From: Fretibacterium fastidiosum
Lineage (GTDB): Bacteria; Synergistota; Synergistia; Synergistales; Aminobacteriaceae
Direction of reading: 5' to 3'
NCBI RefSeq assembly: GCF_964642095.1
Contig: NZ_OZ209244.1
Span: 2,480,001-2,544,000, forward strand
Length of the DNA stretch: 64,000 nt
Below the pieces are notes generated by a model that worked only from the letters and a program-made list of their open reading frames with translations, had not been told where the DNA came from and did not search any database. A program made the position numbers and the translations under genes. Of this stretch, positions 8,554 to 16,638 are shown one piece after another; positions within the stretch are counted from its first letter, which is position 1, and every line of letters starts with the position of its first letter.

Positions 8554-9307
8554 CGGCGAAGAGCTCCTCCTGCTCTATGCGCACCCTGCCCATGCGGCAC
8601 ATCTCAAGGAGCGCCAGGAGCGTGACCACCAGCAGCTTGACCGAGTGCGCGGCGCGGCACAGGGCGCTCAGGAAGAGTGTCCCCTCCCGCGCCAGCCGAC
8701 CGTCCAGCTCCGCGATTCGGTCCTCGATCAACGCCTCGTCCGGCGCCGCCTCGGCGAACCCGTCCCAGTCGGCGGCCTCCTCCTCCAGCAGGCGTTCCCG
8801 CTCGCGGCTCCGTTCACGGTCGTGGCGTTCAAAGACCCCCCACCAGACGCGGGCCAGGAAGTAGAGGTCCCCAATGTCGTATTCGAGGTCCAAAGCCTCC
8901 CCTCCTCCGTCCTCCGCCGCGCCCTGAGCGGGTCGCCTGAAGCAGCGCGACTGCTCCTCAAGCCGCCCCCACAGCCAGTGGGACGCCACACGGTAGGGGC
9001 GGTAGCGGACCAGGGTCTCCATAAGGGCCTCCTCGTCGACCTCGACCTCCTCCTCCGGCCCGGGCTCCGCGCCGGGCAGGAGGGAGCGGGTCTTGGAGAG
9101 GATGAGCCCCGCCGCCATGTAGAAGAACTCCGCGATCGTCTCGACGGAAGCGCGCTTCGTGCGCGCCAAGTACACCCCGTAGATGCGCACCAGCTGCCGC
9201 ACTTTGATGCGGGACGCCTCCATCTGCCGGCTCTCCACGAGGCTGCAAAGGAGGTCCAGGGGGCCGGAGAACCCCTCGACGGAGATGTCAAAAGCCTCCA
9301 TAGGCAT
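8522..9307 (-). CDS. scpA: Segregation and condensation protein A
   Basis: 261 residues, the kleisin of the SMC-ScpAB complex. The N-terminus FDISVEGFSGPLDLLCSLVE matches the ScpA/Rec8 N-terminal motif (FxGPLDLLLxLI) that contacts the SMC neck. AEFFYMAAGLILSKTRSLLP follows the pattern EFLVMAATLLxIKSRxLLP. The middle is acidic. The C-terminal winged helix (SVKLLVVTLLALLEMCRMGRV) contacts the SMC head. ATG at 9307 with CAGGGGA upstream; a second in-frame ATG is two codons in. Confidence 0.95.
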   Translation of the reverse strand: MPMEAFDISVEGFSGPLDLLCSLVESRQMEASRIKVRQLVRIYGVYLARTKRASVETIAEFFYMAAGLILSKTRSLLPGAEPGPEEEVEVDEEALMETLVRYRPYRVASHWLWGRLEEQSRCFRRPAQGAAEDGGGEALDLEYDIGDLYFLARVWWGVFERHDRERSRERERLLEEEAADWDGFAEAAPDEALIEDRIAELDGRLAREGTLFLSALCRAAHSVKLLVVTLLALLEMCRMGRVRIEQEELFADVKVLAGSAA

Positions 9308-9319
9308 TCCCCTGCCGGG

Positions 9320-10363
9320 CTACCTTGCGGGGTTCACCAGCAGCCCCATGGCGGGATAGATCGACCCCATCGTCTCCCGCGCGACGGCCTCGGCGCGGCG
9401 CGCCCCATCGGTCAGGATATCGTCCAGGAGCTTTCTGTTCCCCTCATAGCGGGCGCGGCGCTCGCGCACCGGGGCCATCATCTCCTGAATGTGCGCGTTC
9501 AGCCGCTTCTTGCAGTCGACGCAGCCGATCCCCGCCGTGCGGCAGCCCTCGGCGATCTCTTTTTTCTCCTCATCGTCGGGGTTGAAGACCTTGTGGAGGT
9601 CCCACACGGGGCAGATGTCCGGGTTCCCCGGATCCGTCCTCTTGATGCGCGCGGGGTCCGTCACCATGCCCCGAAGCTTTTGCCACATGGACTCCGCCGA
9701 CTCCGATATCTGCAAGGCGTTGCCGTAGGACTTGCTCATCTTTCGCCCGTCGATGCCCGGAACCTTGGGCGTCGCCGTGAAGAGCGGCTGAGGCTCCACC
9801 AGCAGCCCCTCTCCGAAGAAGTTGTTGAAGCGCCGCACCGTCTCCCTGCTCAACTCCAGGTGCGCGCTCTGGTCCTCCCCCACCGGCACGAGGCTCGCCC
9901 TGTATAGCAGGATATCCGCCGCCATCAGTACGGGATAGCCCAGAAAGGCGTAGGTGCTCAGGTCCTTGTTCTTGATGTTGTCGATCTGCTCCTTATACGT
10001 GGGGTTGCGGTAGAGCCAGCCCAGGGGGGTGATCATCCCCAGGGCCAGAGCCAGTTCCGCGTGCTGCGGCACGTGCGACTGGACAAAGATCGGGCTCTTC
10101 TCCGGGTCCAGCCCCACCGCCAGCCAGTCCAGCAGGGCCGTGTAGCAGTACTCCCCCGTCTCCGCCGATTCAGCGTAATTGGACATCAGGGCGTGCCAGT
10201 CCGCCAAACTGTAAAAGCAATCGTACTGCTCGTCCTGCTGCAGTTTGACAAAATTGCTCAACGCCCCGGCCATGTGTCCCAGGTGCAGAGGCCCCGTGGG
10301 CCTCATCGCGCTGAAAACCCGCTTCTTCAAAACAGACCAATCCTTTCGTTCCTGTCCGTACAC
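9320..10363 (-). CDS. trpS: Tryptophanyl-tRNA synthetase
   Basis: Charges tRNA-Trp. Class I synthetase with the HIGH-type motif PTGPLHLGHM (residues 22-31) and KMSKS near residue 207. GEDQSAHLELSRETVRRFN and the LVPVGEDQ block also fit TrpS. About 336-347 residues. Two starts are possible: GTG at 10363, or TTG at 10330 (giving LKKRVFSAM) with AAAGGA about ten bases upstream. The second gives a more typical N-terminus. Thirteen bases upstream of scpA. Confidence 0.96.
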   Translation of the reverse strand: MYGQERKDWSVLKKRVFSAMRPTGPLHLGHMAGALSNFVKLQQDEQYDCFYSLADWHALMSNYAESAETGEYCYTALLDWLAVGLDPEKSPIFVQSHVPQHAELALALGMITPLGWLYRNPTYKEQIDNIKNKDLSTYAFLGYPVLMAADILLYRASLVPVGEDQSAHLELSRETVRRFNNFFGEGLLVEPQPLFTATPKVPGIDGRKMSKSYGNALQISESAESMWQKLRGMVTDPARIKRTDPGNPDICPVWDLHKVFNPDDEEKKEIAEGCRTAGIGCVDCKKRLNAHIQEMMAPVRERRARYEGNRKLLDDILTDGARRAEAVARETMGSIYPAMGLLVNPAR

Positions 10364-10434
10364 GTGCGGCCGGCCCTCTACCCGATCGGGGACGGGCTAC
10401 CTGATTCAATCAGCGTTTGTCCGACTCCAGCATT

Positions 10435-11205
10435 TTATAAGCGAATGGGGGCGCTCAATCCCCTCACGTCGATCAACACCGTCTCGATGCCGCCCCCCGC
10501 GCCGATCCGTCGGGCCAGCTCCGGGAGGGAGACGCACTCCATCTCCCCATGGTCCGCGACGGCGACGGCCAGTCCTGCGCGGGTCGCGTCCATCAACTCG
10601 TGATACTTGACGTCCGCCGTGAGGTAGATATCCGCGCCCCAGGCCCCGGCGGCAGGCCAGAACTCCGCGCCCGCACCGCCGCAGAGGGCCACGTGCAGTA
10701 TACTACAGTTTGCAGGCGCGTAACAGTCGAGGCGGGTCAAATTCCACGCCTCCCTGACCCTCTCGATGAAGCGGTCGAGCGCCTCCGCCTCCGGGAGGTG
10801 GCCCTTCGCCCCCAGTCCCGTGTTCAGGTCGAGGGGCGTTATCCCCATCAGGCCCAGGCGGCCGGCCAGCTCCCAGCTGACGCCCCCTTCCGCGCAGTCC
10901 CAGTTCGTGTGCGCCGCCAGGACGGCCACGTCGCGCTTGATCGCCTCCCGCACGGCGCGCCCGGGGTCGGAGTTGAGGTCCAGCTTCTTCAAGGGGCGAA
11001 ACAGGAGCGGATGATGGCACAGGAGCGCCTGACACCCCTGCTCCGCTGCCGCCGCGACCGCCTCGCCGACGGGGTCAAGGGCTATGCCGACGCGGCTGAC
11101 CTCCGCGTCCAGATCCCCGACCATCAAGCCCACGTTGTCCCACTCCTCAGCCAGGCTGAACGGCGCGACACGGTCCACCCGTTGCAGCAGATCGCGAACT
11201 TTCAT
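10435..11205 (-). CDS. Nif3-like dinuclear metal-centre hexameric protein
   Basis: 256 residues. Nif3/YbgI family proteins form hexamers with a di-metal site. Some are annotated as GTP cyclohydrolase I type 2, but the physiological role is unsettled. Visible signatures: EEWDNVGLMVGD (25-36), the metal ligands in LLCHHPLLF (about 61-69), AAHTNWDCAEGG, and the late YLTADVKYHELMDA and ADHGEMECVSLP blocks. ATG at 11205 with GGGGAGTGACAGGCG upstream. First gene of the large minus-strand run. Confidence 0.92.
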   Translation of the reverse strand: MKVRDLLQRVDRVAPFSLAEEWDNVGLMVGDLDAEVSRVGIALDPVGEAVAAAAEQGCQALLCHHPLLFRPLKKLDLNSDPGRAVREAIKRDVAVLAAHTNWDCAEGGVSWELAGRLGLMGITPLDLNTGLGAKGHLPEAEALDRFIERVREAWNLTRLDCYAPANCSILHVALCGGAGAEFWPAAGAWGADIYLTADVKYHELMDATRAGLAVAVADHGEMECVSLPELARRIGAGGGIETVLIDVRGLSAPIRL

Positions 11206-11222
11206 CGCCTGTCACTCCCCTA

Positions 11223-11428
11223 TTAAGGAAACACTGATTAAGTCGTTGAGAACTGTCAACCGCATAGACTCCCTTCAGTGCCTGAAACTTCACCAGGCCG
11301 CGCGAAGCGCGTGGGGATTGGGGCGTAGCCCCATTTTAAAATTTCAGGGAAGCGCTGAAGGATACCCCTTGTTTGATGCTCCTTGATTGCTCTCAACAAC
11401 TTTTGAAGATTAATCAGCGCTTCCTTAA
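11223..11428. repeat. Paired dispersed hairpin repeats, copies D (+) and B (-)
   Basis: Two units of the same repeat lie head to head. On minus, copy B has arms TCAGCGCTTCC (11414-11424) and GGAAGCGCTGA (11348-11358), a perfect 11-base inverted repeat around a core of about 55 bases shared with copies at 2205 and 28875. On plus, copy D begins TAAGGAAACACTGATTAA (11224-11241) and closes with TCAGTG at 11275-11280. The outer ends of the pair (11224-11241 and 11410-11427) match in 16 of 18 positions as inverted repeats, so the whole is about 205 bases with terminal repeats, like a MITE. No transposase frame is inside. Confidence 0.75.
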
Positions 11429-11562
11429 ATTTACAGCCGCAGGGCCCGAAGTGCCGCCTTGAAGCGACTTGAAGCGAAAGGAGCTCGCGAAATCGGCCCC
11501 CACCGCCTCCGTCCTCAAGCGCGGCCCGTCCTCCCCTCGACGCTCCTTTCTGAACGACGAAA
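11429..11562. other. Intergenic spacer without recognised gene
   Basis: Space between the repeat pair and the terminator downstream of the tRNA gene. It includes a stretch (11440-11540) rich in CGAAG/GCGGC words but no frame with family resemblance or ribosome binding site. I see nothing functional that I can defend here. Confidence 0.4.
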
Positions 11563-11586
11563 CCCCGCCTCGCGGCGGGGGTTGTC
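11563..11586 (-). terminator. Rho-independent-like terminator of the tRNA gene
   Basis: On the minus strand, a strong stem of AACCCCCGCC against GGCGGGGTT with a short GCGA loop, followed by TCGTCGTT. It lies about 35 bases downstream of the tRNA 3' end. The U tract is poor, so this is a moderate-confidence call. Confidence 0.6.
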
Positions 11587-11618
11587 ATAGACCGGACGTT
11601 TTGCCGGATATTTCGTCA

Positions 11619-11695
11619 TGGTGGGCCCACCTGGGCTCGAACCAGGAACCTTCCGGTTATGAGCCGGTGGCTCTAACCACTTGAGCTATAGGCCC
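11619..11695 (-). tRNA. tRNA with CAU anticodon (elongator Met or Ile2)
   Basis: 77 bases including an encoded 3' CCA. Acceptor GGGCCTA pairs with TGGGCCC, the discriminator is A. D arm AGCTCAAGTGGTTAGAGC; anticodon stem CCGG/CCGG around the loop with CTCATAA (anticodon CAT); T arm CCTGG-TTCGAGC-CCAGG. The stem does not have the three G-C pairs of initiator tRNA, so it is either elongator Met or the Ile2 tRNA whose C34 becomes lysidine. Sequence alone does not separate these. A consensus-like promoter lies directly upstream. Confidence 0.93.
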
Positions 11696-11705
11696 GTATC
11701 TTGAA

Positions 11706-11734
11706 ATTATAACCGTTATTCAACCCGAATGCAA
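11706..11734 (-). promoter_or_regulatory. Sigma-70-type promoter of the tRNA gene
   Basis: On minus, TTGCAT (11729-11734), a 17-base spacer, then TATAAT (11706-11711), ten bases before the tRNA 5' end. It overlaps the last codons of the ferredoxin gene, so the tRNA promoter is embedded in coding sequence. Nearly ideal spacing and -10 box. Confidence 0.85.
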
Positions 11735-11898
11735 CCGACGGGGCAGCTGGATTCAGCCTCCCTTGCAGATTCATCCTCCGTCTCCGCCTTGACGACCTTT
11801 GCCGTCCCCTTCCCCTCGTCCAGGGCGAAATTTTCGGGGCTGATCTGTACGCAGAGCCCACAGCCTATGCACGCTGTCTGATCCAGGGAGATCTTCAT
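11716..11898 (-). CDS. Small 4Fe-4S ferredoxin
   Basis: 60 residues from ATG at 11898 (MKISLDQTACIGCGLCV). A longer frame to 11943 adds 15 residues that do not look like a ferredoxin. One cluster motif, CIGCGLC with the fourth ligand in SSCPVGCIRVE, so a single [4Fe-4S] cluster; the second pair found in 2x[4Fe-4S] ferredoxins is replaced by an acidic insert (VKAETEDESAREAE). Such proteins carry electrons for PFOR and flavoprotein oxidoreductases, both present in this window. It may be a substrate of them, but that is inference. Confidence 0.9.
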   Translation of the reverse strand: MKISLDQTACIGCGLCVQISPENFALDEGKGTAKVVKAETEDESAREAESSCPVGCIRVE

Positions 11899-12164
11899 TG
11901 TCCTGTCTCTCGCCTCCGTCCAAAGAGCACGCACGCCTTCCATACTCTTTACAGCCCATTTTAATATGAGCGCGCCCCTCCGTCAAACTGCGTGGAGCAC
12001 ACCACAGTGCACGGCCTCCCGCGCTGCGCGGGAGACGGGCGTTTTTGGGTTTTGTACAAGGGGGAAAACTTTCGCCTCTACGAAAAAACCGCCTCCCCAA
12101 ATCCATTTTTTTCTGCAATAATGAGCTCCACTGAAATGAAACGGCATAGAGGGGCGGTTTTGAA
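11899..12164. promoter_or_regulatory. Divergent intergenic region, ferredoxin / M23 peptidase
   Basis: About 265 bases between divergently transcribed genes, so promoters for both must lie here. The minus direction has AT-rich sequence around 11945-11975 (CTTTACAG... to ATTTTAATATG). The plus direction has AT-rich sequence around 12095-12125 before the GAGGGGCGG ribosome binding site (12150-12158). No clear pair of -35/-10 boxes could be chosen. Confidence 0.4.
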
Positions 12165-13409
12165 ATGTCCACCAATCGAAAAAGAAAACGAGGGCTCTTC
12201 CTCGCAGGGGCGCTGTACGCCGCAGCCGCGCTGCTGGTACTCCTGACCTGCTGCGTCAGGGAGGCCTGCGCGGCCAGGTGGGAGAGCCTGACCCTCTCCG
12301 ACGACGTCGCAGGAGGCCTCGAGAGCCTCGACAAGTTCTGCCTCCTCCACGACCTGTCCTCAGCCGACGTCCTGTGGGCGAACAACTGCACGGTGAGCGA
12401 CCTCGCTCCAGGGAAGGTGCTCTACCTTCCGAAATCCAGGACGGACGTGTTGTCCCTGTGGCAGCACCAGGGCGCTTGGCAGCCGAAAGCGCTGGTCAAG
12501 ACGACGTCCGCCGCAGTCGCGGAGCGGGCGCGGGGGGCCAGCGGCGTCCCTCCCGTCTCGGCCTCGCTCAGGCCCACGCCGCCCGCCCCCCAGGCAACGG
12601 GCACAAAGCCCGCTCCACCCCCCGAAGGCGGCAAAACGTCTCCAGTCGCCCCGCAGGGCGCCCCCAACAAGGCCCCCGCACCGCCAAGCCTCAAGGACGC
12701 CGTCGCAGGGCGCCCGGCACAGGACGGCAAGCGCGAGACTCCGGCGACGGGCAAGGTGACGAAGGACAAAAACGCCGACGGCAAGGACGGAAGCGGGAAA
12801 AAGCAGGCGAAGGCCGCCCCGCTCCTCCTCCTCTCGCCGGACGGCGACTCGGGCACCGGCCCCATGAGGCTTGTGATCTCAGGCGATTCGGTCGCCATCG
12901 TGCGCCTGCCCAAGAGTGCAGCGCCCAGGACGCCATCCATGGCGGACCTGAACCGCTCGTTCCTGTTCCCCACGTTTCCGGAGACGCCCCCCTCCGAGGA
13001 CGCCCATCCCTCCGTCGGCCTCCGAGGCAAAAAGATGCTTTGGCCTGTCAACGGCGCGGTCAGCTCCGGGTTCGGAAAGCGCGGCTCAAGGAAGCACGAT
13101 GGAATCGACATCCCCATGCCGGCCGGCACCGTCATCCGCGTGGCGAAGGACGGCGTCGTCGCCCGGACGGGAACCAACAAAACGCCGTGCTACAGCGGGT
13201 ACGGAAACTTCGTCCTCGTCAACCACGGCAACGGGCTTCAGACGCTCTACGCGCACTGCCAGAAGGTCACCGTAAAGGTCGGCCAGAAACTGCAAGAGGG
13301 TCAGATCATCGCCAACGTCGGACGCACGGGGCGCGCCACGACGAACCACCTCCACTTCGAGGTCCGCGTCAACGGCAAGCCCGTGAACCCCGTCCTCTAC
13401 CTTCGCTGA
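12165..13409 (+). CDS. LysM-like and M23 (LytM) peptidase, secreted or membrane-anchored
   Basis: 414 residues. Basic N-terminus then one hydrophobic helix (about 9-36), a signal peptide or anchor. A LysM-like segment follows (about 56-90: FCLLHDLSSADVLWANN, then PGKVLYLP). Residues about 110-230 are a Pro/Ala/Lys linker. The C-terminal LytM domain (about 285-412) has HDGIDIPMP (HxxxD zinc ligands), HCQKVTV and HLHFEV (HxH). These metallo-endopeptidases cleave or bind peptidoglycan stem peptides and can be amidase activators like EnvC/NlpD. All zinc ligands are present, so an active enzyme is likely. ATG at 12165 after GAGGGGCGG. Confidence 0.9.
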   Translation: MSTNRKRKRGLFLAGALYAAAALLVLLTCCVREACAARWESLTLSDDVAGGLESLDKFCLLHDLSSADVLWANNCTVSDLAPGKVLYLPKSRTDVLSLWQHQGAWQPKALVKTTSAAVAERARGASGVPPVSASLRPTPPAPQATGTKPAPPPEGGKTSPVAPQGAPNKAPAPPSLKDAVAGRPAQDGKRETPATGKVTKDKNADGKDGSGKKQAKAAPLLLLSPDGDSGTGPMRLVISGDSVAIVRLPKSAAPRTPSMADLNRSFLFPTFPETPPSEDAHPSVGLRGKKMLWPVNGAVSSGFGKRGSRKHDGIDIPMPAGTVIRVAKDGVVARTGTNKTPCYSGYGNFVLVNHGNGLQTLYAHCQKVTVKVGQKLQEGQIIANVGRTGRATTNHLHFEVRVNGKPVNPVLYLR

Positions 13410-13484
13410 CGCACTGTGCAGAGCGCAGCCTGAAAACGGAAGCCCGCCCGCATTCTCCTCCCGCTGTTTCGCGGCGAAGCCCGA

Positions 13485-14849
13485 TCACTTCTCCCCTTCG
13501 TCCGCATTCCCTGCGGGAGCGGCGCCCGATTGCGGGGGTGTCGCGTCTGCGCCCTCCGCTCCATTCGGCGCACCGACCGACAGACGCGTCACCAGGATCT
13601 GTCCGATTCGGTAGCTCTCCAGGTCCATGACCTCAAACTTATGCCCTCCGTAGGTGACGAAGTCCATGCGGTGCGGGATGCGCCGAAGCATGTACGTCAT
13701 AAAGCCGCCGATCGTCTCGTAGTTCTCCTCATCGGGAAAGGCGTCGAGCCTCAGGACGTGTTTGACGTCCTCGATGGGGGTGGCCCCTTCCAGCAGCCAC
13801 GACGTATCGTCCCGCTTCGTGATCTGCTCCTCCTCCCCGACGAGCCGCCCCATCAGCATCAGCATGATGTCCTGCAGCGTGATGATCCCCACGACGAGCG
13901 CGTACTCGTTCAGCACGACGGCCAGGGTCTCCCCCCTTCCCTTGAAGTGGTCCATCGCCTCCGCCAGCGTCAGCGTGTCGGGAAGGATGAGCGGCGGACG
14001 AATCTCAAGCCCGTCATCAAGGGCCAGACGCTGTCCCTTGATGACGCGCTCCAGGAGCTCCTTTGAGTCCACGTAGCCGATGATGTGATCGATGTCCTTA
14101 TCGCACACCAGGTAGGTGGAGTGGGCCTCCTGGGCAATCTTGTCCTTGATGCTGATCTCGTCCTCGTGCAGGTCGAAGTAGACGATGCTCTCCCTTGCGG
14201 TCATGGCGGACGGAACCGTGCGCACGTCCAGTTCAAAGACGTTGCCGATCAGGTCCTTTTCCTGCTTGCGGAGCACCCCGGCCACCGTTCCCGCCTCCAC
14301 CATGGCGTAGAGGTCGTCGGAGGTGATGTCGTCCTTCCTCTTCTCCGGGAAGCCCATCAAGCTGTAGATGGCGCTACTCACGGCGTTGAGCATACGGGCG
14401 ATCGGGCCGCAGAAGAAGATGAGACGCCTCATGCCGTCGATCGTCCTGACCGAGGTCCCCTCCGGAATGGCCATGGCGATGCGCTTCGGGATCTGGTCCG
14501 CGAACACGACGAAGAAGATCGTGACCCCAAAGAAGGGGAGCGCTGAGGCGATCTGGGCACGAACGGGACCGGGGATGGCTTCGGGAAGGCGCTCCAGGAT
14601 CAGGGGCGCAAAGGATGCGTCCCCCACGATGCCCGCCAGGATCGCCACGAAGTTCAGCCCGATCTGCACCGTCGTGAAAAAGAGCCCCGGCTGGTCCTGA
14701 AACGACAGGACCCTTGCGGCCTGGAGGCTGCCCTTCTCCGCAAGCGGCCGCAGCTTAACCCGGCTCGAAGCCGCCAGCGATATCTCCGACAGGGAAAGAA
14801 AAGCGCTCGCCGCAGCCAGGAGCATCACGGCAATCAATCCAAACAACAT
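13485..14849 (-). CDS. CNNM/HlyC-CorC family membrane protein (DUF21, CBS pair, CorC_HlyC)
   Basis: 454 residues. The N-terminal DUF21 region has about three to four membrane helices (3-25, about 60-80, about 100-125, about 140-160) with the SLSEISLAASS motif. A CBS pair follows (about 205-330, with FDLHEDEISIKD and LAVVLNEYALVVGIITLQD). The C-terminal CorC/HlyC domain ends at about 425, then an Ala/Gly-rich tail. Homologues act in magnesium or cobalt efflux/transport or as Na+/Mg2+ exchangers; substrate here is not known. The ribosome binding site AGGAGG lies eight bases before the ATG, and the end of an IS element sits just upstream of it. Confidence 0.9.
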   Translation of the reverse strand: MLFGLIAVMLLAAASAFLSLSEISLAASSRVKLRPLAEKGSLQAARVLSFQDQPGLFFTTVQIGLNFVAILAGIVGDASFAPLILERLPEAIPGPVRAQIASALPFFGVTIFFVVFADQIPKRIAMAIPEGTSVRTIDGMRRLIFFCGPIARMLNAVSSAIYSLMGFPEKRKDDITSDDLYAMVEAGTVAGVLRKQEKDLIGNVFELDVRTVPSAMTARESIVYFDLHEDEISIKDKIAQEAHSTYLVCDKDIDHIIGYVDSKELLERVIKGQRLALDDGLEIRPPLILPDTLTLAEAMDHFKGRGETLAVVLNEYALVVGIITLQDIMLMLMGRLVGEEEQITKRDDTSWLLEGATPIEDVKHVLRLDAFPDEENYETIGGFMTYMLRRIPHRMDFVTYGGHKFEVMDLESYRIGQILVTRLSVGAPNGAEGADATPPQSGAAPAGNADEGEK

Positions 14850-14872
14850 CTTTCATGCCTCCTCACTGCACG

Positions 14873-15060
14873 TGACAGCTCCCCACGGCTAAAGCCTGGG
14901 GCTTCCTGCTTCGCAGACCACAGCCTTTCGCAGTTGAAAGGTCTTACACAATCTCCACAGGCGTAGGAGTTCTGCAACTCCGGTTTGGGCGCGTCCCGCC
15001 CTACCAGCTCAAATTTTATACTACCGACAGGAGGCGACAGCCCTCTATCAGAATATTTTT
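14873..15060 (-). ncRNA. Candidate omega RNA (reRNA) from the IS605 right end
   Basis: In IS200/IS605 elements the 3' end of tnpB and the right end of the element encode a guide RNA for TnpB. Here the minus strand downstream of tnpB shows a long structured non-coding stretch ending in the hairpin CCCCAGGCTTTAGCCGTGGGG (arms at about 14881-14884 and 14897-14901). The scaffold would end near 14873 and the guide would be the flanking bases beyond, which contain the ribosome binding site of the CNNM gene. Limits are approximate and the call rests on position and fold. Confidence 0.5.
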
Positions 15061-16134
15061 AGCGGCATTGACATCTCTGTTGTGGTGCGTTCCACACCTT
15101 GGACAAGTCCATTCCCTGACGGACAAATCTTTCACCTCTGCGTTCTGGTACCCGCAGAAGGAACACAACTGGCTGGAGGGGTAAAACGAGTCTATCTCCA
15201 CGATACGCCGCCCATACCAAGCCGCCTTATACCGCAGTTCCCGTTTCAATTCGAAGAAGGACGCATCAGCAACAGCGAGAGCGAGACGATGATTTTTCAT
15301 CATACCCTTGACGTTCAGATTCTCAACGCAGATAATGGCGTTGTTTTTGATGAGTTCGGTCGTTGTCTTCTGCATTGTGTCGCGACGCTGGTTGGCAATC
15401 TTTTGGTGGAGTTTTGCCACTCGCACTCGTGCTTTGTCGCGGTTTTTGCTGCCCTTTGTTTTTCGAGTCAGCCTCCGCATCGCACGTTTCAGCCGCTTTT
15501 CCGTTTTCTTCAGATACTGCGGATTTTGGTACTTCTCTCCATTGCTGGTGACCGCCAGCTCCTTCACGCCTAAATCCACGCCGAGGGCACCGTGTGTCGC
15601 AGGCAAAGAGCGAGAGGGCACATCAGAGCAGCACAGCGAGACGTAATATTCCCCTGCCGGATTTTGAGAGATGACAGCAGAAAGGATATGCCCGAGGGGT
15701 ATGCGATGTACACGGCACTTCACAAGACCGAGCTTGGGAAGCTGAACAGCGCTGTCCAGAACCTTGATATTGCTGTTCGTGCGATAAGACCTGTGGTTAT
15801 CGTGCTTTCGCTTAAATTTCGGGTAGCCGCAGGGTTTTACGCCCTGTTTTACACGCCGAAAAAAATTCTTATAGGCATTATCCAGGTCTTTAAGAGCGTT
15901 TTGCAGGGAACATTTATCAGGTTCTCTGAGCCAGTCCAGACCCTGCTTAAGAACTGTGAGAGATTTGTCCTGTTGGAAGCGTGATGGGGCTTTGCCCGTC
16001 TTCTCATACGCTTCTTTGCGCTCCGCAAGGAAGTAGTTATAGACGTATCGTACACAGCCAAATGTGCGCTGTATCAAGTCTTCTTGTGCCTTATTGGGAT
16101 AGAGACGAAACTTATACGCGCACTCCACGCACAT
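15016..16134 (-). CDS. tnpB: TnpB RNA-guided nuclease of IS200/IS605
   Basis: 372 residues, the compact ancestor-like relative of Cas12. N-terminal YKFRLYPNKAQEDLIQRTFGC is the family start. The RuvC residues are all present: Asp in GVDLGVKELAV (about 187), Glu in ICVENLNVKGM (about 270) and Asp in HNRDVNAAKN (about 354). A zinc finger is complete (CSFCG...CPRCG, about 320-343). A TnpB with an intact DED triad can cut DNA next to a short TAM using RNA from the element's right end, which helps keep the element in place. Eleven bases downstream of tnpA. Confidence 0.95.
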   Translation of the reverse strand: MCVECAYKFRLYPNKAQEDLIQRTFGCVRYVYNYFLAERKEAYEKTGKAPSRFQQDKSLTVLKQGLDWLREPDKCSLQNALKDLDNAYKNFFRRVKQGVKPCGYPKFKRKHDNHRSYRTNSNIKVLDSAVQLPKLGLVKCRVHRIPLGHILSAVISQNPAGEYYVSLCCSDVPSRSLPATHGALGVDLGVKELAVTSNGEKYQNPQYLKKTEKRLKRAMRRLTRKTKGSKNRDKARVRVAKLHQKIANQRRDTMQKTTTELIKNNAIICVENLNVKGMMKNHRLALAVADASFFELKRELRYKAAWYGRRIVEIDSFYPSSQLCSFCGYQNAEVKDLSVREWTCPRCGTHHNRDVNAAKNILIEGCRLLSVV

Positions 16135-16145
16135 TCACCACCGTT

Positions 16146-16538
16146 TCAGACGTTTTTCTGATTCTCGATATACTGCTTAATAACTGCCAACGGCGCCCCA
16201 CCAACCGTTGATACGAAGTAGGAATTTGTCCAGAGCGTAGGGAGACGTGATTTCAACGATGGAAATTCACTTCGCAATGTATGAGAGGAAACGCCCTTGA
16301 TGTGGCGCACCGCTCTATTAATCCCATATTGCGGGTCTACCTCAATCAGCAAATGGACGTGGTCGGGCATAATCTCCAATTCCAGAATGTCTGCGCTGAT
16401 GCCTTCAGCAATACTATATATCAGTTCCTTCAATCTCGTTTCTATCTCACCAACCAGAACCTTACGCCTGTACTTAGGACACCAGACAACATGATATTTA
16501 CAGGAATAGACAACATTCCTATTCGATTTATATTTCAT
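16146..16538 (-). CDS. tnpA: IS200/IS605 Y1 transposase
   Basis: 130 residues. A single-strand HUH transposase: the HUH motif is in MPDHVHLLIEVD (His-Val-His, about 58-69) and the catalytic Tyr in IKQYIENQ (about 122). NVVYSCKYHVVWCPKYRRKVL is the conserved N-terminus. Excises and inserts single-stranded circles during replication. Complete, no frameshift. AT-rich sequence upstream (16540-16590) probably holds its promoter. Confidence 0.96.
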   Translation of the reverse strand: MKYKSNRNVVYSCKYHVVWCPKYRRKVLVGEIETRLKELIYSIAEGISADILELEIMPDHVHLLIEVDPQYGINRAVRHIKGVSSHTLRSEFPSLKSRLPTLWTNSYFVSTVGGAPLAVIKQYIENQKNV

Positions 16539-16638
16539 GAAAAACAGTATACCAAAACGATAAAACTAATGCAAGATATTTTATGTTTTCAGCGGCTCAC
16601 CCCAGCCCTGAAGGGCGGGGCTTGCGCCGCTTGTTCGG

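Larger units (their letters stand above)
14873..16632 (-). mobile_element. IS200/IS605 family insertion sequence with tnpA and tnpB
   Basis: A complete-looking element of about 1.76 kb. The left end is a hairpin (16592-16630) with outer arms GCGGC/GCCGC and inner arms CCCCAGCCC/GGGCGGGG. The right end is the hairpin near 14880-14905. No terminal inverted repeats or target duplication are expected for this family. On minus, the base run before the left end is CCTTGAC, whose TTGAC could be the target/TAM; it includes the nudC stop codon. Both genes are intact, so the element may be recent and active. Boundaries are inferred from hairpins and could be off by about 10 bases. Confidence 0.8.

Noticed and set aside
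16592..16630. The hairpin behind nudC as a simple terminator only
   Set aside because: It fits, but the same structure and position match an IS200/IS605 left end, and the right end and both transposon genes are present, so I list it as part of the element.
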